This document shows, in pieces, positions 1 through 6,308 of a DNA stretch of 7,782 nucleotides. The stretch spans positions 1-7,782 of the forward strand of contig JASLCG010000118.1 of the NCBI GenBank assembly GCA_030151885.1, written 5' to 3'. Below the pieces are notes generated by a model, which saw only the letters and a list, made by a program, of their open reading frames with translations, did no database searches and was not told the DNA's origin. Both the position numbers and the translations under genes were made by a program. The DNA comes from Bacteroides sp. (GTDB lineage: Bacteria > Bacteroidota > Bacteroidia > Bacteroidales > Bacteroidaceae). Position 1 is the stretch's first letter. Every line of letters begins with the position of its first letter.

Positions 1-36
1 CTTTATCTAGTTCAAAACTTTCAATATTATAATTAT

Positions 37-3000
37 ATGGCTTTTAGAAAAGAGAATAAGATAAGAAATAATTTCTCGAAAATCTCTATTGGATTGGCTT
101 CTCCCGAAGAGATCCTTGAAAATTCGAGTGGTGAAGTTTTAAAGCCTGAAACCATCAACTATCGTACATATAAGCCAGAAAGAGATGGTTTATTCTGCGA
201 GCGTATCTTTGGACCTATCAAAGACTATGAATGTCATTGTGGTAAATACAAACGTATCAGATATAAAGGTATTGTTTGTGACCGTTGTGGTGTTGAGGTT
301 ACAGAGAAAAAAGTTCGTCGTGAACGTATGGGACACATTCATTTAGTGGTTCCTGTAGCTCACATTTGGTATTTCCGTTCATTGCCAAACAAAATCGGTT
401 ATTTATTAGGTTTACCTACTAAAAAACTAGATTCTATTATATATTACGAGCGTTATGTCGTAATCCAAGCTGGTATTAAAGCTAGCGATGAGTTAAAAGA
501 GTATGATTTAATCACTGAAGATGAATATTTAGATATTCTAGAATCTCTTCCAAGTGATAATCAACATTTAGACGATTCTGATCCAAATAAGTTTATTGCT
601 AAAATGGGTGCAGAAGCTGTTTATGACCTTTTATCTCGTTTAGATTTAGATACATTATCTTATGAATTAAGAGATAAAGCAAGTAACGATACCTCTCAGC
701 AACGTAAAAATGAGGCATTAAAAAGACTTCAAGTTGTTGAGTCTTTCCGTGCATCACGTGGTCGTAACAAACCAGAGTGGATGATTGTAAAGGTTGTTCC
801 TGTTATTCCACCAGAGTTGCGTCCTTTAGTTCCATTAGATGGTGGCCGTTTTGCTACATCTGACTTAAATGATTTATACCGCCGTGTTATTATTCGTAAT
901 AACCGTCTTAAACGTCTGATAGAGATTAAGGCTCCTGAAGTAATTCTACGTAATGAGAAACGTATGCTTCAAGAATCTGTAGACTCTTTGTTTGACAACT
1001 CGCGTAAGTCAAGTGCAGTTAAGACAGATGCTAATCGTCCTTTAAAATCACTAAGTGATAGCTTAAAAGGTAAGCAAGGTCGTTTCCGTCAGAACTTACT
1101 TGGTAAACGTGTAGACTACTCTGCTCGTTCTGTTATCGTTGTAGGTCCAGAATTAAGAATGCATGAGTGTGGTCTTCCTAAACTTATGGCAGCTGAACTT
1201 TACAAACCATTTATCATTCGTAAGTTGATTGAACGTGGTATTGTAAAAACAGTAAAGTCAGCTAAGAAAATTGTTGATAGAAAAGATCCTATAATTTGGG
1301 ATATTCTTGAGCATGTTATGAAAGGGCACCCTGTGTTATTAAACCGTGCTCCGACACTTCACCGTTTAGGTATTCAAGCGTTCCAACCTAAATTAATTGA
1401 AGGTAAAGCTATCCAACTGCACCCTCTTGCATGTACAGCGTTTAACGCCGACTTTGATGGTGACCAGATGGCTGTACACTTACCTTTGAGCAATGAAGCT
1501 ATTATTGAAGCACAATTATTAATGTTGGCTTCTCACAATATATTAAACCCAGCCAATGGTGCTCCTATTACTGTTCCTTCGCAGGATATGGTGTTAGGAT
1601 TGTATTACATTACGAAGTTACGTAAAGGTGGTAAGGGTGAAGGATTAGTGTTCTACGGTCCAGAGGAAGCAACAATTGCTTACAATGAAGGAAAAGTAGA
1701 TATTCACTCTCCTGTTAAAGTAATTGTTTCAGACTTAGATGAGAATGGTAACATTGTTGACGTAATGCGCGAAACATCTGTTGGTCGTGTTATCGTTAAT
1801 GAAATTGTACCAAAAGAAGTAGGATACCTTAATACAGTTATTTCAAAGAAATCACTTCGTGACATTATTGGACGAGTAATTAAAACTTGTGGAGTTGCTA
1901 AGACAGCAGATTTCTTAGATGGTATTAAAAACTTAGGATATCAAATGGCGTTTAAAGGAGGATTATCTTTTAACCTTGATGATATCATTATTCCTAAAGA
2001 AAAAGAAGAGCTTGTTAAGAGAGGATTTGAAGAAGTAGAGCAAGTTATCAGTAACTATAATATGGGTTTCATTACTAACAATGAACGTTATAACCAAGTT
2101 ATTGATGTATGGACTCATGTTAACTCTGAGTTATCAAATATCTTGATGAAAACTATTTCTACTGACGATCAAGGATTCAATGCTGTATATATGATGCTTG
2201 ATTCTGGAGCCCGTGGTTCTAGAGAGCAGATTCGTCAGTTATCTGGTATGCGTGGTCTGATGGCTAAGCCTCAGAAAGCTGGTGCTGAAGGTGGTCAGAT
2301 TATTGAAAACCCTATTCTTTCTAACTTTAAAGAAGGTCTTTCTGTACTTGAGTACTTTATTTCAACTCACGGTGCTCGTAAAGGTCTTGCAGATACGGCT
2401 CTTAAGACAGCCGATGCGGGTTACTTAACTCGTCGTCTTGTTGACGTATCTCATGATGTTATCATTAATGAGGAAGATTGTGGAACTCTACGTGGTTTAG
2501 AGTGTACTGCACTGAAAAATAACGATGAAGTTATTGCTACCTTATTTGAGCGTATTTTAGGCCGTGTTTCAGTTCATGATGTTATTCATCCAACAACAGG
2601 TGAATTGATTGTAGCTGGAGGTTCTGAAATAACAGAAGATATTGCACGTATTATTGACGAGTCTCCAATTGAGACTGTTGAAATTCGTTCTGTACTTACT
2701 TGTGAGTCTAAGAAAGGTGTTTGTGCTAAATGTTATGGCCGTAACCTTGCATCAAATAGAATGGTGCAAAGAGGTGAAGCTGTAGGTGTTGTTGCTGCTC
2801 AGTCTATTGGTGAGCCAGGTACACAGCTTACTCTTCGTACTTTCCATGCTGGGGGTACTGCTGCGAATATTGCTGCAAACGCAACAATTAAGGCTAAAAA
2901 TAAATCAAAACTTGAGTTTGAAGAATTAAGAACTGTTGAGACTGTAGATGAACAAGGTAACAAAGGACAAGTTGTTGTCAGCCGTCTTGCTGAAGTTCGC

Positions 3001-4320
3001 TTCGTAGATGTTAATACAGGAATTATTCTATCAACACATAATATTCCTTATGGATCGTTGCTATATGCAGCTCCAGAAGATGTTGTTGAGAAAGATACAC
3101 TAATTGCTAAGTGGGATCCATTTAACGCAGTAATTATTACTGAAGCTTCGGGTAAAATTAAATTCGAAGATATGGTTGAAGGGGTTACTTACAAAGTTGA
3201 GTCTGATGAAGCAACAGGTCTTCGTGAGGTTATCATTATAGAAACTAAAGATAAAACTAAGATTCCTTCGGCACATATCGTTGATGAGTCTGGTGATATA
3301 GTTAGAACATATAACTTACCAGTAGGTGGACACATTGTTGTAGAAGACAATGCGAAAGTAAAAGCAGGTGAGATTATAGTTAAGATACCTAGAGCTGTTG
3401 GTAAAGCTGGTGATATTACAGGGGGTCTTCCACGTGTTACTGAGTTATTTGAGGCTCGTAACCCATCTAATCCTGCTGTTGTTTCTGAAATTGATGGTCA
3501 GATTTCAATGGGTAAAGTTAAACGTGGTAATCGTGAAGTTATTGTTACCACAAAAACAGGTGAAGTGAAGAAATACTTAGTACCATTGTCTCGTCAAATT
3601 CTGGTTCAAGAAAATGACTATGTGCGTGCAGGTACTCCACTTTCTGATGGTGCTATTACTCCCGCAGATATTCTAGCGATTAAAGGACCTACAGCTGTAC
3701 AAGAGTATATCGTTAATGAAGTACAAGACGTTTACCGTCTGCAAGGTGTGAAAATTAATGATAAGCACTTTGAAATTATTGTACGTCAGATGATGCGTAA
3801 AGTAGCTATTGACGAGTCTGGTGATACAAACTTCCTTGAAAAGGAGATTGTTGATAAAATAGACTTCATGGAAGAAAATGACCGCATCTGGGGTAAGAAA
3901 GTTGTTGTTGATGCTGGTGATTCTGAGACATTGAAAAAAGGTCAAATTGTTACATCTCGTAAATTACGCGATGAAAACAGTAAGTTGAAACGTAGAGATA
4001 TGAAAACTGTAACTGTACGTGATGCTATACCTGCAACTTCAACTCAGATATTACAAGGTATTACAAGAGCAGCACTTCAGACTAAGAGCTTTATGTCTGC
4101 TGCATCTTTCCAAGAAACAACTAAGGTGCTTAATGAAGCAGCTATTAATGGAAAAGTTGATAAGCTTGAAGGTATGAAAGAGAACGTAATTTGCGGTCAC
4201 TTAATACCTGCAGGAACAGGTCAGCGTGAATACCAAAAGATAGTGGTTGGTTCTAAAGAAGAGTACGATCGTATCTTAGCTAATAAGAAAACTGTAACAG
4301 ATTACAAAGAGGTGAAATAA
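37..4320 (+). CDS. rpoC: DNA-directed RNA polymerase subunit beta prime
   Basis: This is the largest subunit of core RNA polymerase; it carries the catalytic magnesium site and part of the DNA clamp. The protein is 1427 residues and looks full length and intact. Visible landmarks in order are the N-terminal zinc-ribbon cysteines C66, C68, C81 and C84; a rudder/switch region around 343-370 (GRFRQNLLGKRVDYSARS); the catalytic loop NADFDGDQM with D472, D474 and D476; the bridge helix around 773-808; the second zinc site C815, C889, C896 and C899; and the trigger loop around 922-940 (QLTLRTFH, with R934 and H937). The second trigger-loop half (DITGGLPRV) starts at D1126, so about 180 residues are inserted, as in E. 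coli SI3. The ATG at 37 gives the family-typical start MAFRKENK; its leader is AT-rich and has no Shine-Dalgarno sequence. The gene is presumably cotranscribed with rpoB, which lies outside the window. Arginine codons are mostly CGT, suggesting high expression. Confidence 0.99.
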   Translation: MAFRKENKIRNNFSKISIGLASPEEILENSSGEVLKPETINYRTYKPERDGLFCERIFGPIKDYECHCGKYKRIRYKGIVCDRCGVEVTEKKVRRERMGHIHLVVPVAHIWYFRSLPNKIGYLLGLPTKKLDSIIYYERYVVIQAGIKASDELKEYDLITEDEYLDILESLPSDNQHLDDSDPNKFIAKMGAEAVYDLLSRLDLDTLSYELRDKASNDTSQQRKNEALKRLQVVESFRASRGRNKPEWMIVKVVPVIPPELRPLVPLDGGRFATSDLNDLYRRVIIRNNRLKRLIEIKAPEVILRNEKRMLQESVDSLFDNSRKSSAVKTDANRPLKSLSDSLKGKQGRFRQNLLGKRVDYSARSVIVVGPELRMHECGLPKLMAAELYKPFIIRKLIERGIVKTVKSAKKIVDRKDPIIWDILEHVMKGHPVLLNRAPTLHRLGIQAFQPKLIEGKAIQLHPLACTAFNADFDGDQMAVHLPLSNEAIIEAQLLMLASHNILNPANGAPITVPSQDMVLGLYYITKLRKGGKGEGLVFYGPEEATIAYNEGKVDIHSPVKVIVSDLDENGNIVDVMRETSVGRVIVNEIVPKEVGYLNTVISKKSLRDIIGRVIKTCGVAKTADFLDGIKNLGYQMAFKGGLSFNLDDIIIPKEKEELVKRGFEEVEQVISNYNMGFITNNERYNQVIDVWTHVNSELSNILMKTISTDDQGFNAVYMMLDSGARGSREQIRQLSGMRGLMAKPQKAGAEGGQIIENPILSNFKEGLSVLEYFISTHGARKGLADTALKTADAGYLTRRLVDVSHDVIINEEDCGTLRGLECTALKNNDEVIATLFERILGRVSVHDVIHPTTGELIVAGGSEITEDIARIIDESPIETVEIRSVLTCESKKGVCAKCYGRNLASNRMVQRGEAVGVVAAQSIGEPGTQLTLRTFHAGGTAANIAANATIKAKNKSKLEFEELRTVETVDEQGNKGQVVVSRLAEVRFVDVNTGIILSTHNIPYGSLLYAAPEDVVEKDTLIAKWDPFNAVIITEASGKIKFEDMVEGVTYKVESDEATGLREVIIIETKDKTKIPSAHIVDESGDIVRTYNLPVGGHIVVEDNAKVKAGEIIVKIPRAVGKAGDITGGLPRVTELFEARNPSNPAVVSEIDGQISMGKVKRGNREVIVTTKTGEVKKYLVPLSRQILVQENDYVRAGTPLSDGAITPADILAIKGPTAVQEYIVNEVQDVYRLQGVKINDKHFEIIVRQMMRKVAIDESGDTNFLEKEIVDKIDFMEENDRIWGKKVVVDAGDSETLKKGQIVTSRKLRDENSKLKRRDMKTVTVRDAIPATSTQILQGITRAALQTKSFMSAASFQETTKVLNEAAINGKVDKLEGMKENVICGHLIPAGTGQREYQKIVVGSKEEYDRILANKKTVTDYKEVK

Positions 4321-4335
4321 ACTCTGTTTATATAG

Positions 4336-4371
4336 AAAAAAGGGGAAGTATAATTTACTTCCCCTTTTTTT
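4336..4371 (+). terminator. Rho-independent terminator after rpoC
   Basis: A perfect stem pairs GGGGAAGTA (4342-4350) with TACTTCCCC (4356-4364) around the five-base loop TAATT. It is extended by six A residues on the left (4336-4341) facing a run of seven T on the right (4365-4371). It lies 15 bases after the rpoC stop codon and would end the presumed rpoBC transcript, separating it from prfB. The flanking A and T runs make it nearly symmetrical, so it could also act on the other strand, although no minus-strand gene is seen nearby. Confidence 0.93.
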
Positions 4372-4425
4372 ATTAATTATTTGATTTTATATATCTATTC
4401 CGACTTCTAAAATTAAGGAAAGCTA

Positions 4426-4433
4426 TATCTTTG
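4426..4433 (+). promoter_or_regulatory. Candidate Bacteroidota -7 promoter element for prfB
   Basis: TATCTTTG matches the Bacteroidota primary sigma factor -7 consensus TAnnTTTG exactly. It lies between the rpoC terminator and prfB. Transcription would start about 5-8 bases downstream, leaving a leader of only about 10-13 bases before the ATG at 4451. No convincing TTTG -33 box is present at the expected spacing (around 4403), so the assignment rests on one box and on position. Confidence 0.45.
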
Positions 4434-4450
4434 TAGAAAATATTGATAAT

Positions 4451-5564
4451 ATGATTACAATAGAGCAATTAAAAGACATTCAAGAACGCACGTTAGCGTT
4501 GAGGAGGTATCTTTGACATCGATGCAAAACGTGTCGAATTTGAAGAAGAACAATTAAGAACTCAAGCTCCTGATTTCTGGGAGAATCCTAAAGAGGCGCA
4601 AGTTCAAATGAAAATGGTTAAGGACTTGGAGCAGTGGATTAAGGATTATGAGTTGTCTGAAACATTGTCTGAAGAGTTAGAATTGGCATTTGATTTCTGT
4701 AAGGATGGTTTAGTATCAGAAGAAGAGGTTGATGCTAACTATGCAAAAGCTTTAGCACATATTGAGAGTCTAGAGCTAAAAAATATGCTTCGTCAAGAAG
4801 CTGATCAGTTAGGTTGTGTCCTAAAAATTAACTCTGGTGCTGGTGGTACTGAAAGTCAAGATTGGGCTTCAATGTTGATGAGAATGTATTTAAGGTGGGC
4901 AGAAGATAATAATTATAAAGTAACACTATCAACTCTATTAGAAGGTGATGAAGCAGGTATTAAAACTTGTACAATACAAGTTGAAGGAGACTATGCTTAT
5001 GGATATCTAAAAGGAGAAAATGGAGTACATCGTTTGGTAAGAGTATCGCCTTATAATGCTCAAGGAAAGCGTATGACCTCATTTGCATCAGTATTCGTAA
5101 CCCCCTTAGTAGATGACTCTATAGAGGTGAGTATTGATCCTTCTGCAATAACTTGGGATTTATTCAGATCTGGTGGTGCTGGTGGACAGAACGTGAATAA
5201 AGTTGAAACAGGTGTTCGACTACGTTATCAGTTTAAAGATCCTGATACTGGAGAAGAAGAAGAAATATTAGTAGAGAATACTGAAAGTAGATCTCAATTA
5301 GACAACAGAGAAAATGCTATGAGGCATCTGCGCTCAATTCTATATGAAAAAGAACTTCAAAAACGTCTTGCTGAATTGAAAAAAATTGAAGATGGTAAGA
5401 TGAAAATAGAGTGGGGTTCACAGATAAGAAGTTATGTCTTTGATGATAGACGAGTGAAGGACCATAGAACAAATTATCAATCTTCTGATGTTAATGGAGT
5501 AATGGACGGAGATATCAACGAGTTTATTAAAGCTTATCTAATGGAGTTTGGAGGCAAGTTATAG
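4451..5564 (+). CDS. prfB: Peptide chain release factor 2, expressed by programmed +1 frameshift
   Basis: RF2 reads UGA and UAA stop codons in the ribosomal A site and triggers release of the finished peptide. The frame opened at ATG 4451 encodes 21 residues (MITIEQLK to RRYL) and meets TGA at 4514-4516. A +1 slip at CTT continues as GAC ATC GAT and runs to the stop at 5562-5564, giving 370 residues, normal for RF2. The join falls at 4513/4515, with base 4514 skipped. Visible elements are an N-terminal helical domain, a stop-codon recognition tripeptide S199-P200-Y201 (SPF in E. coli), and the catalytic GGQ at 244-246 within RSGGAGGQNVNK, whose glutamine is normally methylated by PrmC. The C-terminal IEWGSQIRSYV and DHRT motifs are typical. 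An ATG at 4608 begins the long uninterrupted frame but would drop the first 52 residues, so it is not the true start. RF2 regulates its own synthesis through this frameshift. Confidence 0.97.
4502..4517 (+). promoter_or_regulatory. prfB programmed +1 frameshift site
   Basis: The stretch reads AGGAGG TAT CTT TGA C. It combines an internal Shine-Dalgarno-like hexamer (4502-4507), a three-base spacer, the slippery leucine codon CTT (4511-4513), the in-frame UGA stop (4514-4516) and a following C that weakens termination. This matches the known autoregulatory element of bacterial prfB, in E. coli AGGGGG TAT CTT TGA C. When RF2 is scarce the ribosome pauses at UGA, slips from CUU to UUU and continues in the +1 frame. 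When RF2 is plentiful it terminates after 21 residues. Confidence 0.97.
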
Positions 5565-5589
5565 TTTCTTGACATAACCTGAATTATAT

Positions 5590-5620
5590 TTTGCTCATCA
5601 TGTAAATTAATTGTATTTTG
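5590..5620 (+). promoter_or_regulatory. Candidate promoter for the small membrane protein gene
   Basis: TTTG at 5590-5593 is followed, 20 bases later, by TATTTTG at 5614-5620. This resembles the Bacteroidota promoter TTTG-N19-21-TAnnTTTG, but the -7 box is one base short. A start around 5626-5628 would give a leader of about 21-23 bases before the ATG at 5649. The region 5565-5648 contains no coding sequence. It also has no obvious terminator after prfB, so readthrough from prfB is possible too. Confidence 0.4.
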
Positions 5621-5648
5621 CATAGAGTAACAATTAAATTTAAGAGCT

Positions 5649-5783
5649 ATGGGTAAGAAGAATAAAAAGCTTTCGCGTAGTAAGAAAGAGGAAGAACAAG
5701 GGAAAAGAGTTATTCGCACTCTAATCATCGGATCAGTAGTAATAGCTATACTCTTTATCGTTTGTTTCTCCATTTTTAGTTAA
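5649..5783 (+). CDS. Small single-pass membrane protein, 44 residues, unknown function
   Basis: This short frame (MGKKNKKLSR to SIFS) ends at TAA 5781-5783. The first 23 residues are strongly charged, with many lysines plus an EEE cluster. Residues 24-43 (TLIIGSVVIAILFIVCFSIF) form one hydrophobic segment long enough to cross a membrane, and only one residue follows it. By the positive-inside rule the basic N-terminus should be cytoplasmic. There is no signal peptidase site, so it is best read as a tail-anchored-like or signal-anchored mini-protein. A clean charged head plus hydrophobic tail, a candidate promoter upstream and a terminator-like hairpin just downstream support a real gene. I do not recognise a named family and propose no function. 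A 79-residue frame on the opposite strand over the same bases is the less likely reading. Confidence 0.68.
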   Translation: MGKKNKKLSRSKKEEEQGKRVIRTLIIGSVVIAILFIVCFSIFS

Positions 5784-5793
5784 TAAAATAACG

Positions 5794-5825
5794 AAGAGAG
5801 GTAAGATAACTTATCTCTCTTTTTT
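5794..5825 (+). terminator. Terminator-like hairpin (possible attenuator) before the CYTH gene
   Basis: AGAGAGGTAAG (5795-5805) pairs with CTTATCTCTCT (5810-5820) across the loop ATAA, with one G-T pair (5801/5814); an A-T pair at 5794/5821 extends it. A T run (5821-5825) follows directly. It starts 10 bases after the small protein's stop codon, fitting a terminator for that gene. Its T run ends only 11 bases before the ATG at 5837, which leaves almost no room for a separate promoter, so partial readthrough into the next two genes is plausible. Confidence 0.75.
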
Positions 5826-5836
5826 AATAAAAATTG

Positions 5837-6307
5837 ATGGCACTTGAAATAGAAAGGAAGTTTTTAGTAGAATCAGATGCTTTTTTAAAGCTCTCTGTTG
5901 CTTCTAAAGTAATTAAACAGGGTTATTTATCTATGGACCCAAATAGAACTGTAAGAGTAAGGACAATAGATGAAAAAGGGTATATAACAGTTAAGGGCAA
6001 GAGTTCTGAAGATGGCTTAGTGCGCTTTGAGTGGGAAAAAGAAATCAGCCTACAAGATGCACTAGCCTTGTTAGAGTTGGCTTTACCAGGAGAAATTCAT
6101 AAAACGAGATACTCGATAATTCATCATAGCGAAGAGTGGACTGTCGATGTTTTCTATGGAGCCAATGAGGGATTAATACTAGCAGAAGTTGAGTTAGAAA
6201 GTGTTGATTCAAATGTGGTAATTCCTTCATTTATTGGTAAAGAGGTTACAGGAAATCCGAAATATTATAATTCATATTTAATTAATCATCCGTTTAAAAC
6301 TTGGTAA
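5837..6307 (+). CDS. CYTH domain protein, predicted triphosphate tunnel metalloenzyme
   Basis: The protein is 156 residues, the usual size for a stand-alone bacterial CYTH protein. It opens with the diagnostic ExExK motif (E4-I-E6-R-K8). Alternating charged residues that line the tunnel in this family follow: R40 and R42 (VRVR), K53 and K55 (TVKGK), R63, E65 and E67 (RFEWE), K89 and R91 (HKTRY), D104 (WTVDVF), and E117 and E119 (LAEVELES). It ends with a typical GNPKYYNS segment. Characterised relatives bind triphosphate compounds with Mg2+ or Mn2+; similar small bacterial members hydrolyse inorganic triphosphate, and class IV adenylate cyclases and thiamine triphosphatases share the fold. 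Inorganic triphosphatase is therefore the best guess, with the substrate unproven. The protein should be cytoplasmic. ATG 5837 is chosen over TTG 5834, which adds one residue. The membrane protein gene starts one base after its stop. Confidence 0.9.
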   Translation: MALEIERKFLVESDAFLKLSVASKVIKQGYLSMDPNRTVRVRTIDEKGYITVKGKSSEDGLVRFEWEKEISLQDALALLELALPGEIHKTRYSIIHHSEEWTVDVFYGANEGLILAEVELESVDSNVVIPSFIGKEVTGNPKYYNSYLINHPFKTW

Positions 6308-6308
6308 T

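Noticed and set aside
1..36. Possible end of rpoB at the left edge (TAG at 8-10)
   Set aside because: Only two codons precede the stop within the window, too little to tell a real gene end from chance.
3673..3945. 90-residue minus-strand frame inside rpoC
   Set aside because: It lies wholly within the highly conserved rpoC coding sequence, has no recognisable motif and is explained by the AT-rich antisense of that gene.
4451..4516. prfB as a broken pseudogene because of the early TGA
   Set aside because: The TGA lies in a complete, canonical programmed frameshift context and the downstream frame is intact with GGQ.
4502..4524. AGGAGG as a ribosome binding site for ATG 4522
   Set aside because: The frame from 4522 stops after 11 codons and is not the RF2 frame. 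The hexamer is explained by the frameshift element.
4608..5564. RF2 starting at ATG 4608 (318 residues)
   Set aside because: The same frame extends upstream with clear RF2 sequence to the frameshift site at 4513/4515, and the 21-codon leader frame starts at 4451. The shorter form would lack part of the N-terminal domain.
5569..5574. TTGACA as a sigma70-type -35 box after prfB
   Set aside because: There is no matching -10 box at proper spacing, and Bacteroidota primary sigma factors use TTTG / TAnnTTTG instead.
5534..5773. 79-residue minus-strand frame over the end of prfB and the small gene
   Set aside because: It overlaps the prfB end and the better-formed plus-strand 44-residue gene, has no promoter or terminator in its orientation and shows no coherent domain.
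6045..6230. 61-residue minus-strand frame inside the CYTH gene
   Set aside because: It is fully contained in a well-supported conserved gene and shows no motif.
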